Translations under genes and position numbers: made by a program | The notes under the pieces: model-generated | Database searches by the model: none | The model's input: the letters and a program-made list of their open reading frames with translations, nothing else | What the model was told of the DNA's origin: nothing | NCBI RefSeq assembly: GCF_028201475.1 | Contig: NZ_CP116383.1 | Span: 1,178,001-1,242,000 of the forward strand | Source: Vibrio sp. SCSIO 43137 | GTDB lineage: Bacteria > Pseudomonadota > Gammaproteobacteria > Enterobacterales > Vibrionaceae | Direction: 5' to 3' | DNA: 64,000 bases | Shown: positions 26,081 to 34,473 of the stretch, piece by piece | Layout: the number at the start of each line of letters is the position of its first letter | How positions within the stretch are numbered: position 1 is the stretch's first letter

Positions 26081-28980
26081 TGGTCAATGCAGTGAGCGAA
26101 TTGTCAGATGCTTTAACGGCAGGCTATGTTGATAGCAGTCATGCTTGTAAACATGTACTTAAACCAGATTTACTATTCAATGATGGTCAAGGACGAAAAG
26201 TTTTAACCGCTATTAGAAATCAATTGAATTATTGTGATCGATTTTGGTTTTCTACCGCCTTCGTTACTACTAGTGGTATTGCCTGTATCAAGCAAGAACT
26301 GATTGAGTTGGAAAAAAGAGGTGTTCGAGGGAAAATTCTGGTATCTCAATATCTAAACTTTACCCAACCAGAAGCTTTAAGAGAGTTGCTTAAATTTGAC
26401 AACATTGAGGTGAAAATAGCTACCGATTCAAATTTTCATGCTAAAGGCTATTTGTTTGGGGATGCAGATACTCATCAGTTGATCATTGGGAGTAGTAATT
26501 TAACGGCAAACGCTCTGACTACGAACAAAGAGTGGAATTTAAAAGTTGCTACTACTGAAAAAGGCGCCATTTACCTTCAGTCTCTCGCCCAATTTGAACA
26601 TGAATTTGAAACTGCTGTACCTGTAACAGATAAATTCGTTTCAGACTACGAAGCTATTTATTCGCAAGCGAAAACGTTTGAAAAGGAAGTTCAACAGCTA
26701 GGAAAAAACCATAAAAGTATAGAGATAAAACCGAACCAAATGCAGAAAGAAGCATTAAACAATCTTTCTGAACTTCGGGACTCTGGTGCAGACAAAGCGT
26801 TACTTATTTCTGCTACAGGAACAGGAAAAACTTACCTATCCGCGTTTGATGCCCTTCAGGTAAAACCAAAACGCTTATTATTTGTCGTTCATAGAGCAAA
26901 TATCGCAAAAAAAGCGATGGAGACATTTCGAAGCTTATTTCCTAATGATGTTAGCTTTGGATTTTATAGCGGATCTGATGCTAATACAGATAGTGACTTT
27001 ATCTTCACAACGGTGCAAACCCTATCCAGAGATGAGCATCTAGCTAAATTTGCATCGGATTCTTTTGATTACATCATTATCGATGAGACCCATAGAGCTA
27101 GTGCAAAGTCTTATCAAAAAATTCTAGATCACTTTGATACTCGATTTCTTTTGGGTATGACTGCTACTCCTGAAAGAACAGATGATTTAGATGTATATAA
27201 GATTTTTGATCACAACATTGCGTATGAAATACGTCTTCAACAAGCTTTAGAGATGGATATTCTGTCTCCTTTTCATTACTACGGTGTAACGGATCTAACG
27301 ATTGATGGGGAATCTGTAGATGATGTTTCGGCTATCAATTTCTTGGTTAGAGAAGAACGTGTTAAGCATATTCTGAATTATCTTGATCGGTATGGTTGTG
27401 ATAACGGAAGAGTAAGAGGATTGGTCTTTTGCTCAAACATCGAAGAATGTACAGCTTTAGCATCGGCCTTTAACGATAATGGACTTCGCTCAGTTGCTTT
27501 AACTGGAAAACATAACGAAACAGCAAGAGACGAGGCAATTTCCCGCCTAGAGTCAGACAATGAAGATGAAAAGCTCGACTACATATTTTCAGTAGGAATC
27601 TTCAATGAAGGGATTGATATTCCATCGGTGAATCAGATTGTGATGTTACGCCCTACAGAGTCAGCCATCATTTTTGTGCAGCAATTGGGTCGTGGACTTC
27701 GAAAGGCAGATAACAAAGAGTACTTAACTGTTATTGATTTTATAGGTAACTACAGGAACAACTTTATGGTGCCGATTGCACTGTACGGTGACCGATCTTA
27801 CAACAAAGACAACTTACGTCGTTTAGTCTCTGGTGATGACTGTTACATTCCGGGAAGTTCGTCAGTTAGCTTTGATAAGATTTCTAAAGAGCGTATTTAT
27901 GACTCAATTGATACAACAAACCTCCAGACTAAACGTGACTTAGTTAAAGACTATAACTTATTGAAATATAAGTTAGGTTACGCACCAAAGATGATGGATT
28001 TTGTTGAGTTTGGTAGCCGCGATCCTTTTGCTTATGTTGAGTATGCTAAATCTTATTACAACTTTTCAAAGCAGCAAGAAGGGGAATCTCTTCCAAGGCT
28101 TAGCGAGATTCAAACCGATTTATTGGCTGTTCTTTCGAAAGAAATTAATAATGCCAAGCGTGTAGAAGAAAGCATTATTCTGAAAGCACTTATCGAAAAT
28201 AGCGCTTGTACTATCAATGATATTTCGGCTGAGCTTCTACGTAGATTTGGTTTTGAACTAACTTTAGGAACTGCAACGTCAGCAGTACATAATTTAAATC
28301 TTCGTTTTGTAACTGCTCGTAGTGGTGGTAAAAACGTTGCTGTTGGAGACAAACTTAATATATCAATAGTTAACCTAGATGATAATGTTCTCTCATGGAA
28401 CGACAGTTTTTCCCCATTATTAGAAGATGACACATTTGTTCGTTATTTGCTTGATAGTACTGAATATGCAATTTCCAAGTACTCCGAAGGTTTCAAGCTG
28501 AATGACTTCCGAGATGGATTTCAGTTATATAGGAAGTACTCACGAAAAGATGTCTTTAGAGTTTTAGGGTGGTCAGAGAATCCTAACCCGCAGAATGTAG
28601 GAGGCTACATGGTTAGCAAGGACAAAACTAACTGTCCGATATTTGTTAATTACCATAAAGCTGACGATATTGCTGATACTACAAAATATGAAGACCATTT
28701 TATCAATGAATCAATGTTTGGCTGGATGTCTAAATCTAAAAGAACGTTAAATAGCCCTGAAATAAGGTTGTTTGCTTCAGAGAATTCCGTTCCTCGCTTA
28801 CCATTATTTGTTAAAAAGCATAATGTTGAGGGTAACGACTTTTATTATATGGGAGATCTAGAGCCGAAGAAGGATAGCTTTGAGCAAACTGAAATCTCGG
28901 GTACATCTGTGGTTAAAGTTGTTTTTGATATGGTTGATGAAGTTAGACAAGATATATATTCCTATATTGTTGAAAAATAA
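26080..28980 (+). CDS. PLD-nuclease/superfamily 2 helicase with C-terminal DUF3427-like region
   Basis: A 966-residue multidomain protein, likely acting on nucleic acid. Residues about 30-190 form a phospholipase-D-like domain with one HKD-type motif (HAKGYLF, then GSSNLT). A DEAD/DEAH helicase follows: Walker A ATGTGKTY near 246, DETH near 335, TATPERT near 360 and motif VI QQLGRGLRKADNKEYLTVID near 533. The last third (about 640-960) matches the DUF3427 layout, with FSKQQEGESLPRLSEIQ and LGWSENPNPQNVGGYM. The ATG at 26080 has AAGGAAG upstream; a TTG one codon earlier is less likely. It is AT-rich. With the coupled NUDIX gene it resembles defence-island modules. A terminator follows. Confidence 0.9.
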   Translation: MVNAVSELSDALTAGYVDSSHACKHVLKPDLLFNDGQGRKVLTAIRNQLNYCDRFWFSTAFVTTSGIACIKQELIELEKRGVRGKILVSQYLNFTQPEALRELLKFDNIEVKIATDSNFHAKGYLFGDADTHQLIIGSSNLTANALTTNKEWNLKVATTEKGAIYLQSLAQFEHEFETAVPVTDKFVSDYEAIYSQAKTFEKEVQQLGKNHKSIEIKPNQMQKEALNNLSELRDSGADKALLISATGTGKTYLSAFDALQVKPKRLLFVVHRANIAKKAMETFRSLFPNDVSFGFYSGSDANTDSDFIFTTVQTLSRDEHLAKFASDSFDYIIIDETHRASAKSYQKILDHFDTRFLLGMTATPERTDDLDVYKIFDHNIAYEIRLQQALEMDILSPFHYYGVTDLTIDGESVDDVSAINFLVREERVKHILNYLDRYGCDNGRVRGLVFCSNIEECTALASAFNDNGLRSVALTGKHNETARDEAISRLESDNEDEKLDYIFSVGIFNEGIDIPSVNQIVMLRPTESAIIFVQQLGRGLRKADNKEYLTVIDFIGNYRNNFMVPIALYGDRSYNKDNLRRLVSGDDCYIPGSSSVSFDKISKERIYDSIDTTNLQTKRDLVKDYNLLKYKLGYAPKMMDFVEFGSRDPFAYVEYAKSYYNFSKQQEGESLPRLSEIQTDLLAVLSKEINNAKRVEESIILKALIENSACTINDISAELLRRFGFELTLGTATSAVHNLNLRFVTARSGGKNVAVGDKLNISIVNLDDNVLSWNDSFSPLLEDDTFVRYLLDSTEYAISKYSEGFKLNDFRDGFQLYRKYSRKDVFRVLGWSENPNPQNVGGYMVSKDKTNCPIFVNYHKADDIADTTKYEDHFINESMFGWMSKSKRTLNSPEIRLFASENSVPRLPLFVKKHNVEGNDFYYMGDLEPKKDSFEQTEISGTSVVKVVFDMVDEVRQDIYSYIVEK

Positions 28981-29003
28981 TACTCGTTTCCTAAAACTAA
29001 AAT

Positions 29004-29040
29004 AGCACCAATACTAAGGTCAAGTATTGGTGCTTTTGGG
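29004..29040 (+). terminator. Terminator of the NUDIX-helicase operon
   Basis: AGCACCAATACT at 29004-29015 pairs perfectly (12 bp) with AGTATTGGTGCT at 29023-29034 around a 7-base loop. Only TTT follows, so the T tract is short, but the stem is strong and well placed 24 bases after the stop. Confidence 0.75.
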
Positions 29041-29074
29041 CAATATTATAACCCCTCATTAACTAGTTATATTT

Positions 29075-29247
29075 CTAGTCTACGAGATGTAAGCTCGAAT
29101 CCTTCGCCTGTTCCTTCTCATCAAACGTGATCAAATCATGCAGATAAACCAGTACGGTGTATAGCTCGTCTTGGTCGGTGCCGGTTTGGGTGGCGTGCAG
29201 GGTGGCGAGATAGTCGCGTGCCAGCAGGGGAAGGTTACCCCCTCTGG
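29075..29247 (-). pseudogene. C-terminal part of a small gene split by the IS3 element
   Basis: Reading leftwards from the left inverted repeat of the IS, an open frame of about 55 codons ends at the stop at 29075-29077. It encodes RGGNLPLLARDYLATLHATQ, then TGTDQDELYTVLVYLHDLI, then a charged tail ending LHLVD. It is GC-richer than the helicase. The matching N-terminus lies on the other side of the IS (30867-30912). The joined product would be roughly 75 residues. I do not recognise the family. Confidence 0.65.
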
Positions 29248-29303
29248 CAGGATAGTTGTCACTGTTAAAATTTAACCAGTTAGGGGCGGTAACAGAGTAA
29301 AGA

Positions 29304-29804
29304 ATGGCTCGTTATTCCCAAGAAAGAAGAGAAGCAGTACTGAAGAAGTTGTTACCTCCGTACTCCCGGTCAGTGGCAGAAGTGGCGCTCGAAGAAGGAA
29401 TTCATGAAGCAACCCTGTACAATTGGCGAAAACAACTCAGAGAATCAGGAACCGTTGTGCCAAACAGTAATACTTCTTCCGAGCAGTGGTCAGCTCAAAC
29501 TAAATTGGCCGTTGTGGCAGAAACTTATTCCATGACAGAGAACGAACTAAGCCAGTACTGTCGTGAGAAAGGACTTTATCCCGAGCAGATTAAAGAGTGG
29601 CGCGGTGAGTGTATGCAAGGCTTCATGTCCAGTAAGGAACGAGAAGCCCAAGCGAAGAAACAAGCCAAAGAAGATAAAAGAGAAATCAAAGAGTTAAAGA
29701 AAGAACTCCGCCATAAAGAAAAAGCCTTAGCTGAAACTGCCGCCTTGCTGGTGCTGAGAAAAAAGCTGAGAGCCTTTTACGGGGAAGAACCAGAGGACGA
29801 TTAA
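29304..29804 (+). CDS. IS3-family transposase OrfA
   Basis: A 166-residue protein with an N-terminal helix-turn-helix (MARYSQERREAVLKKLLPPY, SVAEVALEEGIHEATLYNWR), a second HTH-like segment (about 65-105) and a charged coiled coil at about 110-150 for dimerisation. In IS3 elements OrfA regulates transposition and is joined to OrfB by -1 frameshifting. The zero-frame codons AGA AAA AAG at 29757-29765 contain the classic A AAA AAG heptamer. The long first helix-turn-helix part makes this OrfA longer than the usual 90-120 residues. Confidence 0.92.
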   Translation: MARYSQERREAVLKKLLPPYSRSVAEVALEEGIHEATLYNWRKQLRESGTVVPNSNTSSEQWSAQTKLAVVAETYSMTENELSQYCREKGLYPEQIKEWRGECMQGFMSSKEREAQAKKQAKEDKREIKELKKELRHKEKALAETAALLVLRKKLRAFYGEEPEDD

Positions 29805-30837
29805 CCTCGACCTATGAAAGGCAAAGCCTGATCACACTTATACACGAGGCTCGCCAAAGCGGCTGTAGGTTGGAAAACGCATGTCACGAAGTTGAGATAG
29901 ATCTCCGAACTTACCGCCGCTGGTATCAAGATGGAGAGGTTCAGGAAGATCAACGGCCGATAGCTCCGCGACCAGTGCCAGTTAACAAGCTCACAGAGCT
30001 AGACGACAAGCCATCATCGATGTGAGCAACAACGCAGAGTACGCAAGTCTGCCACCGACTCAGATTGTACCAACGTTACTGGACAAAGGTGACTATATAG
30101 CTTCAGAGTCGAGCTTCTATCGCGTACTGAAAGCAGCAGGACAACTTAACCGCAGAGGACGCCAGCGTAGTCGACAAAAGGCATCTAGGCCAACGAGCTA
30201 CACCGCAACAGCTCCTAATCAGGTTTTTACTTGGGATATTACCTATCTCCCGTCAGGTGTCCGCGGGCAATATTATTATCTGTATGTGATAGAAGACATC
30301 TACAGCAGAAAAATCGTAGGTTACGAGGTGCATGAACGTGAATGCGGAGAGCTGGCTTCGCAGTTATTACAACGTACGCTGATGCGTGAACAGTGCTTCA
30401 ACCAGCCTCTGGTTCTGCACTCAGATAACGGTGGACCGATGAAGTCGTTTACGTTAAAAGCGAAAATGGAAGAGCTGGGGATCACACCTTCTTATAGCCG
30501 TCCAAGAGTCAGTGATGATAATCCTTATGTGGAATCGCTGTTCCGTACGCTTAAGTATGTGCCAAGCTGGCCGTCTGGCGGTTTTAATAGTCTTGAAGCA
30601 AGCCGTGTGTGGGTAGAGACCTTCGCTAACTGGTACAACACGGAACATAAGCACAGCCGATTAAACTATGTGACCCCATCGGAGCGTCACAACGGTAAAG
30701 ATATGGAAATCTTGAAGCATCGTGAAAGAGTGTTGATGGAACACCGAAGGCAAAAGCCAGAACGCTGGTCACGGAATATCAGGAACTGTGAACCGATCGG
30801 AGAAGTTCATCTGAACCCAGAAAAAGAAGTTGCTTGA
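29765..30837 (+). pseudogene. IS3-family transposase OrfB, frameshifted
   Basis: After a -1 shift at 29759-29765 the frame reads through the HTH_21-like part (SLITLIHEARQSGCRLENAC, LRTYRRWYQDGEVQ) to a stop at 30023-30025. The DDE domain resumes in another frame (30022-30837): TWDITYLPSG with the first Asp, VLHSDNGGPM with the second and VESLFRTLKY with the Glu. The natural join would read LTELDDKQAIIDVSNN; loss of 4 bases from an AAGC-type repeat near 30008-30013 would produce exactly what is seen. The transposase is therefore probably inactive. The catalytic residues themselves are intact. Confidence 0.82.
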
Positions 30838-30866
30838 AAACTAAGCAAATAGTGACAACTATCTTG

Positions 30867-30912
30867 AAAAACGCCGGTTATCTATTTCTCGTTTAAGTTT
30901 TAAATCAGCCAT
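30867..30912 (-). pseudogene. N-terminal part of the small gene split by the IS3 element
   Basis: Reading leftwards from an ATG at 30912, preceded by CGGAGGCCAAT (a strong GGAGG ribosome site), the frame encodes MADLKLKREIDNRRF and then meets the right end of the IS. Together with 29075-29247 this describes one small gene interrupted by the insertion. Confidence 0.62.
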
Positions 30913-31350
30913 ATTGGCCTCCGTAGGTAATTGTTTATAAATCACCACACAGAAGGTACCAATCTAAAGGGTGGTGAACTGAACGGGGTTGGTACTACCA
31001 CTACCTACGAGAGCGGCCAGCATAATGCTGCCCCGCCCAGCTCACCATAATTTTGTACAAATCGAATATAACTTCATCAATTTGCTGAAAATCAGGTATT
31101 AGAAGCTACGCAGTATCAGAATGCTAGTTCTGCTGCGCTGTAGGTAAACAGGTCGGGGTACCAATCCCGTCACTGGATTTTGCCAGTGCCGGAACAGGGT
31201 ATAAAAACATAGGCTTAGGTGCAATGGCTGTTTTGTCGGCTGGCTCGTAGCTTTACGTTTTATTGCTAGTTTCCAAAGCGAACCAGTTTGTTCGTTTTGC
31301 CCTGTGTTCTATATTAAGGGTCACAGTCGCCCCAAATTTTTCCCCATAGA
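30913..31350. other. Intergenic stretch with possible decayed coding remnants
   Basis: About 440 bases without an intact gene. It should hold the promoter of the IS-split gene (leftwards) and of the ribokinase fusion (rightwards). On the plus strand 31078-31143 encodes QFAENQVLEATQYQNASSAA then a stop. In a neighbouring frame 31143-31250 encodes GKQVGVPIPSLDFASAGTGY then KNIGLGAMAVLSAGS and a stop. These look like the tail of a decayed gene with an indel, but I cannot name it. Confidence 0.35.
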
Positions 31351-32586
31351 ATGCCCAGTATGAAAAAGCTAAGTTCAAACGAAAGGCTGTCGGCCATTTT
31401 AAAACTGGTAAACGTTCACCAGAAAATTGATAACAACACGCTGGCAAAGCTGCTTAAGGTGTCGGTTAAAACCATACGTTGCGATGTGCGCCAACTGGAG
31501 CAGGAGCAGCTTATTAAGCGTGTGCACGGCGGGGTCACTAAGGCCAGCCATTATCAGGCCGGTCGCTACAGTCTGGACGCCAGCTTAATGTCGATTGTGA
31601 TGGAAAGCAGTTATCTGCATCTCAGTCCGCACAGCAATAAAAGCACTATGGGGTTAAACAGCATGGGTAATAAGGTTTTTGTTTTGGGTTCATTTAACGT
31701 GGACATCACCTCCAATGTGGACAGGTTCCCTGTTCCCGGAGAAACGGTCAGCTCGCACAGCAGCGGTTACGGGGCGGGTGGTAAAGGTGCCAATCAGGCT
31801 TATGCCGCCGCCAGAAACGGTGCCGAGGTAACCTTTATGACCAAAATCGGTAACGATCAGTTTAACCTGTTCGCTAAAGAGCACCTGAGTAAAACCGGCA
31901 TTAATCACAATATCATTCTGGAGTCAGAAACCCAGCCTACAGGTAACGCTCTGATTATGGTCAGCAGCGAAAACGGTGAGAATATGATTGCGGTTAACTC
32001 CGGTGCCAATGTGCACATTCAGCCTGAAGAGGTGGCCGCCGCAGAGAGCCGTATTGTGGCGTCGGACATTCTGGTTACCCAGTTGGAAACCAATACCGAT
32101 GCCATTCTGGCTGCCATGCGTATGGCAAGTGGCAGCGGGGTTAAGGTGGTGCTAAACCCTGCGCCGTTTAAGCCGGAGGTAAACCAGCTTATCCCTTATG
32201 TGGATATCATCACCCCTAATGAAACTGAGGCTTCAGAGATTGCTGGTGTGCCGGTAGAAACACTGGACGATGCCAAAAACGCTGCCAAAATCATCCATAA
32301 CCTCGGGGTTGAGAGTGTGGTGATCACCCGTGGCTCAAAGGGCGCTTTGGTTTATGAAAACGGCCGCTTTACTGAGGTGCCGGTGTTTAACTCCGCCGTG
32401 GTTGATACCACAGGCGCGGGTGACTCCTTTAACGGTGCTCTGGTTTCCCAGTTGGGGCAGGGCAGAAGGCTGGAAGATGCCGCCAAATACGCCTCGGCCT
32501 ACGCCTCACTGAAGGTTGAAAGGGTAGGCGCCGCCAATATGCCGGACTCATCGCTGGTGGAGCAGCGGCTGGTAAGTTTGCGTTAA
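31351..32586 (+). CDS. rbsK: DeoR-type helix-turn-helix fused to ribokinase
   Basis: A 411-residue fusion. Residues about 6-65 are a DeoR-family winged helix-turn-helix (SSNERLSAILKLVNVHQKID, NTLAKLLKVSVKTIRCDVRQ). After a 40-residue linker, a full-length ribokinase begins near 106 (NKVFVLGSFNVDITSNVDRF). It has the sugar-binding GAGGKGANQA near 140 and the PfkB signature DTTGAGDSF near 351, with the catalytic Asp. Ribokinase makes ribose 5-phosphate from ribose and ATP. Here the kinase takes the place of the usual DeoR sensor domain, so the protein may sense its own substrate. It heads a nucleoside locus in which the hydrolase would release ribose. The ribosome site is weak. Confidence 0.9.
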   Translation: MPSMKKLSSNERLSAILKLVNVHQKIDNNTLAKLLKVSVKTIRCDVRQLEQEQLIKRVHGGVTKASHYQAGRYSLDASLMSIVMESSYLHLSPHSNKSTMGLNSMGNKVFVLGSFNVDITSNVDRFPVPGETVSSHSSGYGAGGKGANQAYAAARNGAEVTFMTKIGNDQFNLFAKEHLSKTGINHNIILESETQPTGNALIMVSSENGENMIAVNSGANVHIQPEEVAAAESRIVASDILVTQLETNTDAILAAMRMASGSGVKVVLNPAPFKPEVNQLIPYVDIITPNETEASEIAGVPVETLDDAKNAAKIIHNLGVESVVITRGSKGALVYENGRFTEVPVFNSAVVDTTGAGDSFNGALVSQLGQGRRLEDAAKYASAYASLKVERVGAANMPDSSLVEQRLVSLR

Positions 32587-32645
32587 CGGGTGTTCTATAC
32601 TCACCATCAAAGGTTGTTTATTAAAGAAAGTTATTAAGGAAAGCT

Positions 32646-33311
32646 ATGGAGCGGGTTGCTAATCACAAGTTAAAGATGAGGTTTGCCAGGCAGTTTCATC
32701 TCGACAGCGAGCTACCCGCCTATATTCTGGATAACCTTCAGCTTACTTATCTGGAAAAGGGCGAACACCTTTACCACCAGAACAATAAGCTGGAGTTCAT
32801 TTATTTTCTGTTGCAGGGAAAGTTGCAGGTCGACAGCAGCCACAAGGACGGCTCTCATACCACCTTCTCATTCGAGACGCCGTTCTCTATTCTGGGGGAT
32901 TTGGAGCTGTTTGAGGAGATGAATATCCTCAGCAATGTGATTGCTCTGGAAAACTGTTATCTGTTCTCGTTAAGCACTCAGTTCCTGAAAAAAGAAGCCT
33001 ATAACGATCCGCTGTTCCTGCGTTTTATCATCCGTTATATCCGCAAAAAGCTGAACTTCTCTGTCAGCATTCACAATAAGGTTGCCCAGCCGCTGGAATA
33101 TCGTGTCGCATGTTACCTCTCTGAAAAAATGAAGTTTGAGGGGGAGGAATTCATGCTGGAAAGCCGCAGCTCCATCGCCTCTATGTTCGGGGTGTCTGTC
33201 AGGCATCTCAACCGGGTGCTGAAAAAACTGGAGCAGCAAGGCGCTATCGAACTCAGGCGTAAACAGGTGCGTGTAATAAGCCACGATACCTTGTTTAGCT
33301 CATTCCGTTAA
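32646..33311 (+). CDS. Crp/Fnr-family regulator, YeiL-like
   Basis: A 221-residue regulator with an N-terminal cyclic-nucleotide-binding-like beta roll (about 20-125) and a C-terminal winged helix-turn-helix (about 150-215: ESRSSIASMFGVSVRHLNRV, LKKLEQQGAIELRRKQV). In E. coli the YeiL regulator sits beside the nucleoside hydrolase gene rihB and a nucleoside transporter; the same arrangement occurs here. It lacks the four-Cys cluster of FNR. It starts 59 bases after the ribokinase fusion. A TTGA-N6-TCAA site at 33392, upstream of the hydrolase gene, is a plausible target. Confidence 0.85.
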   Translation: MERVANHKLKMRFARQFHLDSELPAYILDNLQLTYLEKGEHLYHQNNKLEFIYFLLQGKLQVDSSHKDGSHTTFSFETPFSILGDLELFEEMNILSNVIALENCYLFSLSTQFLKKEAYNDPLFLRFIIRYIRKKLNFSVSIHNKVAQPLEYRVACYLSEKMKFEGEEFMLESRSSIASMFGVSVRHLNRVLKKLEQQGAIELRRKQVRVISHDTLFSSFR

Positions 33312-33391
33312 ACACACTCAGTTAAGCCGTCAAAGGGCAATTTCTCAGTCTGATTCAGACCTATTTTCACTTCTGTCAACAAAGCAATATC

Positions 33392-33405
33392 TTGATCGAC
33401 TTCAA
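33392..33405 (+). promoter_or_regulatory. Candidate Crp/Fnr-type operator
   Basis: TTGATCGACTTCAA fits the TTGA-N6-TCAA pattern bound by many Crp/Fnr-family regulators. It lies 143 bases before the hydrolase ATG and 81 bases after the YeiL-like gene. A 12-base perfect palindrome, GGACATATGTCC, follows at 33425-33436 and could be a second site. Confidence 0.4.
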
Positions 33406-33499
33406 ATTTCTTATGCAGTCAAAAGGACATATGTCCACTTAGCCATCAGGCAAAATCCTTACACTGATGCTGAATTATTTATTAACGCTATTTGTAGTC

Positions 33500-33543
33500 A
33501 AGGTATGAGTAAGCAAGGTATGAGTAAGTAAGGTATGAGAAAG
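33500..33543 (+). repeat. Triplicated ribosome-site/start unit before the nucleoside hydrolase
   Basis: The 14-base unit AAGGTATGAGTAAG occurs at 33500 and 33515, and as AAGGTATGAGAAAG at 33530, with a 15-base period. Each copy has a Shine-Dalgarno-like AAGG and an ATG (33505, 33520, 33535), all in one frame. The first two ATGs encode MSKQGMSK and stop at 33529-33531, four bases before the hydrolase ATG. Confidence 0.8.
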
Positions 33544-34461
33544 TTTTTAATTGATACAGATACCGCCTCCGATGATGCAGTCGCCCTGTTGATGGCACTG
33601 AGGGAGCCGGAAGTCAGCATTGAGGCCATTACAACGGTATGTGGTAACTGCCCGCTGGATACCGCCAGCAAAAATGCGCTGGTGACGATTGAGAAGGCAG
33701 CGACTTATGCGCCGCCGGTTTATAAAGGCATGGCCCGCCCGATCCTGCGTGACCTTCACACCTGTGAAAATGTGCACGGTGAAGACGGCATGGGCGATAT
33801 GAACCTGCCGGAGCCTTCATTGATGGTGGCAGAAGGGAACGCGGTAGATAAAATTATCGAATATGCCTACGCCTTTCCCGGTGAACTGGAGATTATCACT
33901 ATCGGGCCACTGACCAATGTTGCGATGGCTATACGTAAAGATCCGGCCATTCAGGGGCTGATTAAACATATTTATATTATGGGCGGAACCGGCTTAGGCC
34001 CGGGCAACATTACCCCGGTGGCGGAGTTTAACTTCTGGGTTGATGCAGAGGCCGCTAGCATTGTTATTCAAGCCGATGTTGAGAAAACCGTGATTGGCTG
34101 GGATGTCTGCATGGATGAAACCTTCCTTAACCAACAGGATATCGCTCAGCTTAATGAGTGTGGTGAACTCGGGCAGTTCTCTGTGCGTTGCAACAAGACG
34201 TTGATTGAGTTCAATAAGTCGTTGGGCAAGGATGGTTTTGACCTGCCGGACCCGACGGCGGTTGCTGTGGCGCTTTACCCGGAGTTGATTGTCAGCCAGT
34301 TCAGCACCTTCGGTGAAATTGAGCATAAGAGTGACAAGTGTTACGGCCAGTTTATGCTGGACAGGTTTAATGTTACCGGTAATAAGCACAACGTAAATAT
34401 TATTACCAAAATAGATGCCTCCGGATTTAAAAATAAACTGATTGAACTTCTTTCAGATTAA
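33535..34461 (+). CDS. Inosine-uridine-preferring nucleoside hydrolase
   Basis: A 308-residue cytoplasmic N-ribohydrolase that splits nucleosides into base and ribose. The calcium-binding signature is clear at the N-terminus (FLIDTDTASDDAVALLMAL, the DTDxxxDD motif). Further family marks are GPLTNVAMAI, the IYIMGG segment and EFNFWVDAEAA, followed by DPTAVAVAL near the C-terminus with the final metal-binding Asp. The start is the third ATG of a triplicated leader. Neighbours give its role: Tsx/NupC bring nucleosides in, this enzyme frees ribose and the ribokinase fusion phosphorylates it. Base preference (RihA, B or C type) is not decided. Confidence 0.93.
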   Translation: MRKFLIDTDTASDDAVALLMALREPEVSIEAITTVCGNCPLDTASKNALVTIEKAATYAPPVYKGMARPILRDLHTCENVHGEDGMGDMNLPEPSLMVAEGNAVDKIIEYAYAFPGELEIITIGPLTNVAMAIRKDPAIQGLIKHIYIMGGTGLGPGNITPVAEFNFWVDAEAASIVIQADVEKTVIGWDVCMDETFLNQQDIAQLNECGELGQFSVRCNKTLIEFNKSLGKDGFDLPDPTAVAVALYPELIVSQFSTFGEIEHKSDKCYGQFMLDRFNVTGNKHNVNIITKIDASGFKNKLIELLSD

Positions 34462-34473
34462 CAGGTGAATATT

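Larger units (their letters stand above)
29248..30866 (+). mobile_element. IS3-family insertion sequence, damaged
   Basis: The ends are imperfect inverted repeats: CAGGATAGTTGTCACTGTTA at 29248-29267 and, on the other strand from 30866, CAAGATAGTTGTCACTATTT. Inside are orfA with a helix-turn-helix and leucine-zipper-like helix, an A AAAAAG slippery heptamer at 29759-29765 for the usual -1 OrfAB fusion, and a DDE integrase domain. A lesion near 30008-30020 breaks the fusion frame. I could not find a target duplication, and exact ends are uncertain by a few bases. The insertion splits a small minus-strand gene. Confidence 0.88.
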
